64,000 nucleotides of DNA, taken from positions 124,001 through 188,000 of the forward strand of contig JAHQIY010000029.1 of the NCBI GenBank assembly GCA_019054805.1. The letters are read 5' to 3'. The stretch comes from Brachionus manjavacas (Eukaryota > Rotifera > Eurotatoria > Ploima > Brachionidae). Positions within the stretch are counted from its first letter, which is position 1; the number at the start of each line of letters is the position of its first letter. The translations under genes were made by a program, and so were the position numbers. The notes under the pieces are model-generated. The model searched no databases and was not told the DNA's origin. It was given only the letters and a program-made list of their open reading frames with translations. Below, piece after piece: positions 41,827 to 51,520 of the stretch.

Positions 41827-43350
41827 TAAAAAGTGTAAATAAGTTAAAAATATTAGTCACCCAACACTAATTTTCCTAAAATTACATAATTTAACACAAT
41901 ATTTTCTTAGGTCTTCTTTCTAATTATTTTAGCAATACATCTCAAATGCTTAGTCAAGGGAATGTAAAATCTTCTTCACCAAAAGGCTCAGTGTGAAATT
42001 ATCTTATTTTTGTCAATTTTATTTTCTTTTTTTTAATTTTTCAAAACTTACTTATAGAACATTTTTCTAGCTAACTACATCCGTAAAAATAAACTCATTT
42101 ATTTTACTATATTTTGTTTATTGTTCCACTCTTGAATGTTATTTTTTAAAATACAATTAAAATACAATAATCAAACTTGCTAAAAATCATTATTTTTCGA
42201 TTTTTAAATTGTTAAAATTTATAATTGAAGCTAATAACTTCAATGACATACTTCACTTTCTAGAGAAAAATATGGCTTACTTGATTTTCAGCATAAAACT
42301 CGATTGAATACCATCTTTATTGTCTAACAAACACTCTTTTCTCATAATTTAGGTACTTTTTCTTAAATTTGTTATCATTTTTTAATAAAAAGTACTATTT
42401 TTTAAAGAAAAGTGTCAATAAGTTAAAAATAGTGGATTTCTATTTAATTTAGTGTAAATTAATTTTTTTACGTAAAAACTCAGTAATTGGCGAGTTTATT
42501 TGATATTTGGGGAAAAAAATAAAAAATTTGGGCTATTTTATTCAAAATTTGTGGAACTTAAACTAAATTTCTCTACATTTAGTGTTTTTCAGACTTGAAG
42601 AGTTTTTGCAGGGACTAAATTTGGATGATACAAAATTTATATCAGCTGATACATTTTTCAGAACAATATTTAGGGCCCAAAGTAAAAAAGATGTTTCATT
42701 TTAAAATTTTTGTTCTCGATCTTTGTTCCAAAATTCACAATGCTTCCAAAACAGCCATTTATAATGGATCAGTACATATGAAAATTTCAATGCAATAAAT
42801 TGTAGCATTCAGTTCATTTTCCAAATTTAAACCGACCAAAATAAGTACCCGGCACATAAAACCTACCCGCTCCAACCAAACCATTAGTCTCTTCTTATAG
42901 TTTAGTCTTTGAATAACTGAAAGTGAAACATATTTTCATAGCTGCTGTAGAAACCACTAGCTTTTTGTTATAACTTTAACTTTGGATAAAACATATACAA
43001 TCAAACGGTTAGTTTTTATTTCGTTTCCCACATTTAAGAAAAAGAATTGCTTTATATAGAAAAAAAAATCTTTAAATGATAATAAATTATAAATTTAATT
43101 TTTATCTATTCATTTTAAATTTTTATTATAATAATTTTGACAATAAATAATTATTCAACAAAAATTTTTTTTCTAGTATCCAAATAATTAATATAAATAC
43201 TCATTTAATAATAATCCAAAAAGTGTTCTCTTAAAATCTTAGAAATTTTTTGTTAACCTAATCCAATTTTGGTTCACCTATTCCTGAACAAAAAAAATAG
43301 GCGAACTAATGGTTCACAAAACCCGATAGCAAGAATTGTTCATATATTAT
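41827..43350. repeat. Old diverged X-like sequence in AT-rich DNA
   Basis: 42345-42435 resembles the end of X (ATTTAGGTACTTTTTCTT, AAAAAGTACTATTTTTTA). About 42535-42580 resembles X in the opposite sense (TTTTATTCAAAATTTGTGGAAC). 43260-43350 matches its GGTTCACCT..GTTCACAAAACCCG..AATTGTTCA block. Spacing of the last two is close to that in X. It looks like an old relative of the X family beside the young copy 4. The rest of the stretch shows no gene apart from the possible exon at 42593-42704. Confidence 0.5.
42593..42704 (+). CDS. Possible isolated exon of unknown gene
   Basis: After a good acceptor (GTGTTTTTCAG) an open frame of about 36 codons reads LEEFLQGLNLDDTKF, ISADTFFRTIFRAQ and ends in a stop. 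Its mixed amino-acid composition is unlike the Lys/Phe/Asn noise around it. I do not recognise the protein and see no partner exons, so this may be a gene remnant or chance. Confidence 0.25.
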
Positions 43351-43929
43351 CCAAGTAAATCGAGTTGGATCAAATTTTTATTAATTTTCTCTAGAATTAA
43401 AATTGTCCATCACTAAAAAATGTAGACTAAGATCAAAAAGATTAGTTTACTCATAATGTTTTTATATTTTGCATTTTCTTAAATTTAAATATCAAAATGT
43501 TAAATTTTTTCAGCTAATTTTTTTTTGTTATTTTTTTATACACAACTTAACTAAATTTTAATTTTATTCTTTTTATTAAAAAAAAAATTATTAAACTTAA
43601 ATTTTTTTTTGAATAAATAAAGTGTTAATCATAAATAATACTGTAATGTTTCATAGCACTTTTTTTTGTATTGAAGACAAAAATGATTTATATCATTTTA
43701 CAAACATTTTGGTAGTCAAATCTTCCCGACAGGTCACTTCCGATAATTTTAACTAAATAAAATAACATAATTTTTTTTGTTAATTTTAATTTTTTATGAA
43801 TTGTTTTAAAATTCATTTCTTCAGCAGCAAAAAAAAATTTTTTTATTTTTTTAATATTAATCAAAAAGAAGGAGCATTTCAACTAATTATTTGTCACTAT
43901 TTGGCTCCCAACTTAAATAATTTAAAAAA

Positions 43930-44045
43930 GCTAAACTTTAAGACTTATTCGAGTCACTTTTACCCAGCAAACTTCTCTCTAGCGTTTTTTCTAATCCGCT
44001 CGAAGTCTGTGCGTCTTAACAAAAAGTTGTTCTCGGAGTTTAGTT
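43930..44045 (-). CDS. Possible coding remnant of unknown gene
   Basis: On the minus strand a short frame reads NSENNFLLRRTDFERIRKN then AREKFAG and stops. Base composition is less AT-rich than the surroundings and the peptide looks protein-like. The plus-strand ORF covering the same bases (43796-44047) is less convincing because its first half is Phe/Lys noise. Not recognised. Confidence 0.25.
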
Positions 44046-44201
44046 AAATTTACACCTAACATCCACAATTTCTATGAACATTTTGTTTTTTAAAATAACA
44101 CTTGACTAATTTGTGTCTAGTTTAAATTACTCACTCTTTAAATAAAAATGCTAAATTAGTTCAATTTCTGTATAGATGAGCACTTTTTTCAATTTTACTC
44201 A

Positions 44202-44735
44202 GGGTGGCGATGGCCACTTTGCCAACCAGAACTTTCAGATTGACATGGTTGCGACATCGCGCACAGATTTGACACGGAGGCCGCGCAATTTCCGCATAGT
44301 TCACTGCGGCGATAGCATTGTGTAAGAGTGCAGTGAGGACGAAGAAGAGAAAGAGCGCGCCAAAGAGGAAAAAAGGCGCCAGTAGGCCGAGGCGCGCCTC
44401 AAAATGGACCTGGAAACAGTGAGATTTTTTTTTTAATAGCTTAAAAAATGGTCTTAATTTTAGACAAAAAGAAAAATTTGACTTGGTTGCCGTGGATGGG
44501 TTACTTGGTACAAAAAAGTGCCAACAAAAGCGTCGAAGTGTGCGACACTATCGGCAAAAAGCTAGCGTGGTGGTTCGGTATTACCGAGCCCAAGTTTTTG
44601 TACGAAATCGAAGAAAACAATCGGATCAAGCAAGAGGAGGAAGAAGATTACTTTGCTGCGATAATTGTAATTGGCGTTGACAAAAAATCAGACCAGGCTG
44701 TGCCTGTAAATAAAGAATCACATGACAATTTTTAA
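44202..44735 (+). pseudogene. FAM177 family gene, broken by two stops
   Basis: The exon 44202-44418 opens after a TTTTACTCAG acceptor and reads RPRNFRIVHCGDSIV, a TAA stop, ECSEDEEEKERAKEEKRRQ, a TAG stop, then AEARLKMDLET. FAM177 proteins have (R)..RVIHFVSG..MEEYSTDEDE in this place. After a 44-base GTGAG..TTTTAG intron, the second exon reads NLTWLPWMGYL, SVEVCDTIGKKLAWWFGI and PKFLYEIEENNR then EEEED, matching the conserved FAM177 core (WGxYL, SVCDxxGEK, WFGI, PKYxYEI). Exon phases across the intron do not agree by one base. FAM177A1 is a small Golgi/endomembrane-associated protein. Nearby start codons and a first exon were not found. Confidence 0.85.
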
Positions 44736-44749
44736 ATTTGTAAACTAAA

Positions 44750-44812
44750 TTAATAAAAAAAGTGTTTTTTTTAATAAAAAAAAGTGTTTTTTTTAATAAA
44801 AAAAATTGTAAA
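44750..44812 (+). repeat. Short tandem repeat
   Basis: Two and a half units of about 24 bp built on AATAAAAAAAAGTGTTTTTTTT, just downstream of the FAM177 relic. Confidence 0.7.
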
Positions 44813-45334
44813 TTTTTTATAAATTTTTAAACATATAAAATTTTGTACATTAACACTAGAAGCACCAACGAGTCAAAAAGACTCTTTTTCGATTTTTTCA
44901 CATTCTTTTTATTATTTTTTATTCTACTAAAAAAAAATGTTTTTGTTCCTATTTAATATAATATTTACTGCTTTTGTTTGCCTTAAATAAAATTGCTACT
45001 ACAAAAATTATATTCCATATTATAAGTTTAAAATTTTTAACAACTAAAAAAAAAAGTTGATTTAAGAATCAACATAAAAATGAAAAAAAAAATATTGAAG
45101 TAAAGAAAAAAAATCCAAATTCATCGAAGTTCAATCTCTCAAGAAATGGTGTCTTTGGGGCTGTGAAGTTCATTTCAATTCGATCTTTTCAATTCAGAAA
45201 AACTTTTACCAAAAGAGATTATTTAGTTCTGTAATATGCTTAATGGTTAAGCAACTTTGCTTAATCCAAAAATATATGTCTGCAAAAACTCTGCAATGTA
45301 ATTGCACACTTGATTGGAATACTATTTAATGGCG

Positions 45335-45625
45335 TGCAAAATGCAGAAAATTGCAGTTTGGCTCACGTCAACTAAGCTCAATGCTTCGACTTCACCTTCT
45401 AATTGTGGCAAACCGAGTTCTCTATGACTGTCCGACACAACAACACTTTCTGGAGCACCCATTTAGAAGCAGCTTGTTTGAATTCGTCATGTCTCAACAA
45501 TACCGAACCAAATCGTCTCACATATTCATCTGGATTGATTTCTGTACTCACGAGTCACTTCTACCTCTGGAGCTTCCCATTGAATGACCAAATTTCTTGG
45601 ATTTGGCAAAACACAATCTGGATCA
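45335..45625 (-). pseudogene. Frame-broken coding fragment, family not recognised
   Basis: Three consecutive minus-strand frames each give protein-like sequence, together about 90 residues. From the right: RADPDCVLPNPRNLVIQWEA then PEVEVTREY; next EINPDEYVRRFGS then LLRHDEFKQAASK; next APESVVVSDSHRELGLPQ then LEGEVEALSLVDVSQ. The order, lack of gaps and higher GC content point to one ancient reading frame with two indels. I have a faint sense of a conserved animal/protist repeat protein with PRN.(I/V)IQWE..V and YV.R(Y/F)G motifs but cannot name it. Confidence 0.55.
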
Positions 45626-45779
45626 GCTCGATGGATTATATTGTTAAATTATCGATTGTTTCTAATTAATTTATTGACAAAAAAATACAATTTGCTTTAA
45701 TATATTCAAATATTGTTTGTTTAATTTTTCAAATTATTTTTACCTGATTCAATTGCGGTTTCTCAAGGCAAATTGAAGT

Positions 45780-46523
45780 TCATGGTCACATTTAAATTTA
45801 AAATCAAAATTTTTAGTTCTTGATTTAAATAAAAAGGTGTGTTTTCTTCATTTTTTAATTAAAAATTACTTAACTTTATTGAACATTATTTGTTTAAACT
45901 ATGCTTAGATAGAAAATTATTTAAATTTCTATTTTAAGTAAATCAAAATTTTAATCAATATTTTGAAATTTAACTTTGTTTCGCCGTTATATATTTTAAT
46001 TAGCATTAAAATATCATTTAAAGGCAACTTGAAGTTCATGATCATGATCAAATGATTAAAATTTAATTGGTTATAATCATAATTAAAATGTTTAAATTAG
46101 CTTTTTTTAGTATTTTTTAAATTAAACATAATATGTTTATTATTTAATTGGAAAAAGCAAATATTTTTTTTCTGATTGATTTTTAATTGATTTTTCTAAA
46201 ATCTATATCTGAAAAGTTTAAAGACAAATTTAAAATCCAAATTTAGATATCCAAATTATGGCTTTAAATGATATTTTAAAACTAATTAAAAAATATTTCG
46301 GCAAAACAAAGTTAAATTTTGTCTTGCAAAATTTCAAAATATTGATTTAGATTTTAATTTTCTTTAGATAGAAATTCATGCATTTTTATATCTAATTATA
46401 GATTAAAAAATATCATGTTTAATAAAGTTTAGTCATTTATTATTAAAAAATTGAAAAAAAACCTTTGTTATTAAAATCAAAAACTAAAAATTTTGATTTG
46501 AAATTTGAATTTGATCGTGAAGG
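45780..46523. repeat. Diverged foldback element, arms about 250 bp
   Basis: TCACATTTAAATTTAAAATC..TTTTTAGTTCTTGATTT on the left pairs with AAATCAAAAACTAAAAA..GATTTGAAATTTGAATTTGATCGTGA on the right. Inner parts pair as well (TTAACTTTGTTTCGCCG against CGGCAAAACAAAGTTAA). The centre is near 46150. Mismatches are frequent, so this is an old foldback or MITE-like element. GAAGTTCATG occurs both at the left tip and near the centre. Confidence 0.7.
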
Positions 46524-46895
46524 ATTATATTTTGAAAATTTTTTTTAATCTTTAAATTAAAAATCTAACTTTTAAATTTTAGTATTTATTAAAAATTTAG
46601 ATTGTAAAATGAATTCGTCAAGGATTATCAATCAAATGAATGTATTGTTTATCCATTCTATACCTTTTATTAAACTTTTGATTATTTTTTTTTAATTTTT
46701 TTAAATAAAAAGTTTCGTTACAAAATCTTTAATAAATAAATAAATAAATAAAATGAACTAAGCCTGCGATTTAATTGCATGAAGAATGCTTTTGATTTCA
46801 AAATAGAAAGTTGTAAAAGTTTTGACTTTTTCTTTGTAATCATTTTTAGTGACAACTAAATTTGTTAACTAAAAAATTAAAAAAAAAAGATATTT

Positions 46896-48720
46896 TTAAT
46901 TAGGTCTTATAGCATCATACGCATTCTTGATTTCGAAACAATTAGATAAAATATAAATAAACCGTCTTTGCACATCATCTCGAAAGAATAAGATCAAAAA
47001 AAAAATTAAACTAAAACCTAGGATGAGTAAAGAAAAAGTGCTTTTAAAAAACCTAACTGGATCTCTGCGAATTTTTTTGGCCAATTTTTGGTAATTAGAA
47101 GTCAAATAGCTAATAAATCGTGTTCTAATGTTTGATACTTTATATTTTGATTTTGAATATTCATCATCTTTATTCAATTCCAAATCTGAACAGTCCAATG
47201 CACTTTTGGTAAATCTTGAATGTACCAAATCCGAAACTATTTGCAAATTGGTCAAATTTTTGTCCAAACTGATTGAATTGTGCCTTATTTTTTCACTTAT
47301 TGAATTGTCCTTTGAATACCATCTGTCAGCTGGAGTTAATTCTTTGCGTTGGTCTCCAATTTGACCCTCGAAATGCTTGGTTGAATTAAGGGTTGTTGAG
47401 TCAAACACTGGATTCTCTGTGGGAGATGATACCAAAAAATATTCAATTTGATCAGATTGATTTGGACAAAAGCTGGCCGATGATTTCTCAATTTTTTCAT
47501 CGAATTCAATGTCACACGAGACTGAATTCGGGTTTGGCGATGAGCTTTCTGCTTCGATCATGTTCTTGTCATTTGATTCAACAAAAGTTAAGGAGTTTTT
47601 AGATTGATAATGATTGAAAAAATTTATGGTAACTCTTTGACTGTTGAATAAATTTTTGCAGACTTAACATTAAAATTAGATGCAAAAATATTTTAATCCC
47701 GTAAATAAAAATACTTGTTATTTAAATTATTATGATCATTTAGAATTAAATAATTGAACAGTTGCTCCATTAAACCAAGTTTTTTCTTGGTTTCCGGAGT
47801 TTTGTTGCTATTGGTGTCTCTCAACTGTAACACATCTGACTTTGGAAATTTGTCTTGATGCTAAATTTTTAAAATAAATTTCCTCTTTAATTTCTGTTGA
47901 TTAAGCATAAAACCTGTCTTCTGATGGTATCAGTGAATTTCAAAAATTCTTCAACAGAATCAGCAACAGTCTCAAAACCGGCTTTTGACGATTCCTCAAA
48001 TTTAAAAAATTTAATTTAATTCATATTAATTTTTTAAATTTTACTTTTGGAAATAAATTTGTCTCTTTTACTTCGAGCATGAAGGCATTCAAATTAGGCA
48101 ATTGACTTACTTGCTGACCATTTGATCTGCATGATTTTGAATCTGTTTGATTTTGGAGTTTATTTTTAGACTTTTTTGAACAATTTATTTTGACTTTTGG
48201 AAAATTCCTACGACTTTATCATTCCAATAGGGCTTCGAAGAGTTATTAAAACCAAAAATCATCTCTTCAAAATGAGACAATTTTTATTCCAGCTAAAATT
48301 AAAAAGACCTTATTTTCAAAAATAGAATTATCAGAAAAAAACTACTTCATTGTTTTTTGTGTCCAATTTGGCATTCGCCGTTTGCAGAACACTAATAATT
48401 TTCTAGAGAAAAAAAAAATTTTTAACCAAAAAAAAATGATCAAAAAGCTACCTTTTGTTCCTCATATTGTGACACATAGCTTTTAATTTTGAGCTGGCTC
48501 TCTTCGATCAATTGAAATTCTCGGACCTTAAGTCCGCCAGCTCATCTCTGGTTAGATTCAATTTGAGCCTTAAATCTTTGTCCAAAAGATCGAAGATATT
48601 TTCAAGTTTAAATTCATCGTCTTCGTGAATGGAGCTTAATTTTTCACCACAACTCACCGAGTATCTTAGGTTTTTTAATTTTTTGTCACACAAAAAGGTT
48701 AAAATCACGATTTTCAAAAA
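46896..48720 (-). pseudogene. Multi-exon coiled-coil protein with C-terminal membrane anchor, damaged
   Basis: From right to left, 48717-48470 reads LENIFDLLDKDLRLKLN then LTRDELAD. After a one-base frameshift come LKVREFQLIEESQ and KSYVSQYEEQK. A clean intron (GTAGC..CTCTAG) leads to KIISVLQTANAKLDTKN. Later pieces include KLSHFEEMIFGFNN preceded by an in-frame TAA, VSQLPNLNAFMLEVKE, SSKAGFETVADSVEEF and HQDKFPKSDVLQLRD. The last exon (about 47640-46896) gives a Ser/Asp-rich stretch, a basic segment, a membrane helix (STFSLLILGFSLIFFLILFF) and a short tail ending DAIRPN. A coiled coil plus tail anchor resembles ER or nuclear-envelope anchored proteins of the IRAG/LRMP kind, but no family motif proves this. 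Confidence 0.6.
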
Positions 48721-49997
48721 GTATTATATGATAACAATACGAAAGTAATAAGAAAAAAAATTACATAACTTATATTTAGCAAACTAGTACATGAAGTTGA
48801 TGAATACAAAGTTATTGGTGTAATTAAAATATGGCTTTGCTTCTACGTGCAAGTATAGAATACCAATTGAGTTTTGATGAAAACTCATTTTATGAGTTTT
48901 TTTTTAAATTATAAAATTGCTCATTTTGAAATATAAGAATTTGTATTAACCTGCAAGGAAAAAGAAAACAAATTAAATTTAACAAAAAAATTTTAAAATA
49001 AATCAATTATGCTAGTATTTTTTTTCAATTGCGTATTTTCCTTATCTAGTTTTTTTTTTTTAAGTTTGATTGAATACAAATAAATAAAAGTAAGCTCTTA
49101 ATAGTTTGAAAAATTATAATAGTTTGTAAAAAAAATAAACTGAAAACTAAAATTAAAAAAAATAATTAAAATTTTTTTAATTTACAAAATAAATTACTAG
49201 TTAAAGGATTTTGAACTTGCTTTTCAAAAATGTATTTTAAATTTGTCATTTATTACAACATAGAAAATTGAAAAAAAATAAATGTAATTTAACCCGAATT
49301 TAGAAAGAAAATTTCTAAGATTTGATTGATTTTTCTAGATGAAAATATTCAATTCAACTCGTTCTATTTAGTTAGATCTTACCTAAAGAAATTCATTTTT
49401 TTTTAAAACAAAATTTATTCTATAAAGTCATTTTTTGAAAAACTTAATAAAAAAACTAATATTTTAATTAAAATTATTAAAATGTTATTTCTTAATTAAA
49501 AAGTCTTAATTAGAATAAATCACGATTATTTTTAATTGAAACTCAATTCTGTGTGAAAGTTCTGCTCAAAAATGGTATTTTTTAAAAATTATTATTTATT
49601 TTATTTCTTAAATTAACAAAATAAATAATTTTTAAAAGATACCATTTTTGGTATGTTTTTGTTGAAATATTTTGCTAAAAAACATTTAATTTAAAATTTA
49701 ATTTTACCATTGTATAAAAGTATAAAAATTTTAAATTGTGAAAAGGACGGTTTGCACGTAAATTCACATCCAGATATTGACCTTATTTACACGTACTAAT
49801 AAAAAAGAGTTCTTGTGTGTTAAAAATATAAATTTATTTTTTTTCTAAATTGTCTCATTCCAGAGGTATTCGCACTCAAAGTTGGAATACTTAAAAAATA
49901 CATTTTTTTAGAGCAAAAAAATCTCAAGAAAAGATTACTCGACAAAATACATCAAATACAATTATGAAAGAGCATAAAGTCTAGTTAATAGTCCATT
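48721..49997. other. Gene-free AT-rich region with a small hairpin
   Basis: Low-complexity intergenic DNA. A perfect-looking inverted pair, AAAATGGTATTTTTTAAAAA against TTTTTAAAAGATACCATTTT, lies at 49571-49651 and can fold into a hairpin of about 35-bp arms. No ORF with protein-like composition was seen. Confidence 0.55.
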
Positions 49998-50239
49998 ATC
50001 AAAATTTAATAAAATTCCTCTTATGAGTGAGATATTTTAATTCAAAGTTTTTGTTAGTTTTTGTACTTTGACGTTTTTTTTAAGGGAGTAAATTTTTAGA
50101 TGCTGAATACGAATTTGAACTTAATTTTTTGAAATTCGGTTTTGAAATTTTTTGAAATAAAAAACGTCAAGTACAAAAACTAACAAAAACTTTGAATTAA
50201 AATATCTCACTCATAAGAGAAATTTTATTAAATTTTGAT
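49998..50239. repeat. Foldback (MITE-like) element at the broken end of PHAX
   Basis: Arms of about 80 bp, 49998-50080 and 50159-50239, are reverse complements with very few mismatches (ATTTAATAAAATT..CTTATGAGTGAG on the left, CTCACTCATAAGAG on the right) around a spacer of about 78 bp. It is younger than the foldbacks at 46 and 54 kb judging by arm identity. It sits within 15 bp of the point where recognisable PHAX sequence ends. Confidence 0.8.
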
Positions 50240-50253
50240 ATTATGCTTTTTGA

Positions 50254-50936
50254 CAATTCAGAATTGTATCATTTTTTTTTGCAATTGAAAAAAAACTCCT
50301 CCTGGTGTTCGTCTTCTATATCCGTCCTAAAAAATTGTTAAATAAAATAATTTGTTAATCTAATTTTTGTTAAATAAAATTTTAATTTTTAATTACACCA
50401 GTGGGTATTCCTCCGCAGCTTTCCGTATCTTCTGTAGCATATAACAGCTCAAGGCTTTTTTTCTTTCCCAAAATTTTCACACACTGTTCTAATATTTGAA
50501 AAAATAAATTATTTTTTTTTAAATAAAATTTTTATCTATTTACGAATAACATCATCTTTAGGTTCCTGAAGGATTCTGGATATCTCTTTAGCCACTGAAT
50601 CATCAGTGTCTATTTCAAAAACTCGAATATGAGATCTAGGTTTTGACTCGTCAAAAGAGATCAAAGGTTCCAGGCGTTCACCAATGTCCAGACTTGAACA
50701 GGTAGTTTCTTGGCGCTCTATCTTTTTTTTTCTTCTTTGTCTCTTTGGCCTAGTAAACACTTTTTCTTAGACTTTATTCCCAAATTTGTATGACTCAACA
50801 ACTCGTTCTTGTTTCGGCTGGTCTTCGGAGAAATCAATTGTTCCAATTGTTTCACACAAATTTTCCTCATTCAGTGAATCAGTCCATAAATTGAATTTTT
50901 TAAAATTCATCTTGCTCATTTTGATGCAATTTATTT
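50254..50936 (-). pseudogene. PHAX: PHAX (phosphorylated adaptor for RNA export), stop-containing and 3'-truncated
   Basis: Minus strand. The first exon reads KKFNLWTDSLNEENLCETIG then FSEDQPKQERVVESYKFGNKV, a TAA stop, EKVFTRPKRQRRKKK and on to DSVAKEISRILQEPKDDVI. The last matches the PHAX core (VA.EIS..LQEPK.DLI). Exon 2 (50488-50397) gives QCVKILGKKKSLELLYATED. Exon 3 from 50326 gives DGYRRRTPGGVFFQLQKK, the RRRTPGGVF signature of the PHAX RNA-binding domain. The splice sites join these in frame. After QLQKK an A-run puts the expected next residues out of frame, and the gene ends against a foldback element, so the rest of the domain is lost. PHAX bridges capped U snRNA/cap-binding complex to CRM1 for nuclear export. 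Confidence 0.88.
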
Positions 50937-50939
50937 CAA

Positions 50940-51520
50940 AATTAAATTAAAAAAAATATTCTTAAAATTATTAAAAATCGAAGAAATCTAATCGAACCAA
51001 TGTCAAAAACAATTAAAAAAAGGAAAAAAAACTTTTGGATATTTTTATTCGAGATTAATTAATAGCTTTGTCATCAAGAGATCAATGTTAAAATTTTCTA
51101 AATTTTAGCTTTCAATATTCTATAATATTAACTAAATTTTTACAGATTTTGAAAAAACAATTCAAAATTTTAATTCAAACATTAAAATGTTAAATTTTTT
51201 TAGCTATTTTTTCTTCTTTTTTATTAAACACTATAAAACTAAATTTAAATTTTATTCTTTTTATTAAAAATGTTTTAAATTTAAATTTTATTTTGAATAA
51301 ATGAAGTGTTAATCGGTCTTTTATGGACAAGGGCACTAGCCTGTCGATTTACTTTTAAACTTGAACTTAACTTCTTATTTAAAAATTTTTTATTTTAGAA
51401 CTGTCATCGCAAGTGTCTTAAAAATTTGAAATTTAAAATTAATCTACAAAAATAAAATTAGATATATATGGAAAAATAATTAAAAAAGTATTTAAAAAAG
51501 ACAAAAAAATAATTCGGTCA
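50940..51520. other. Gene-free AT-rich spacer
   Basis: Intergenic DNA between the PHAX relic and the 3' end of the IP3-receptor relic. 51180-51310 (TTAAATTTTTTTAGCTATTTTTTCTTC..ATTCTTTTTATTAAAAAT..GAATAAATGAAGTGTTAATC) repeats 43490-43630 in diverged form, so a dispersed repeat of about 130 bp is present. Confidence 0.5.

Noticed and set aside
44870-44900. Short hairpin GAGTCAAAAAGACTC as a terminator or transposon end
   Set aside because: Too short and isolated; no partner end or target duplication found, and rho-independent terminators do not apply in a eukaryote.
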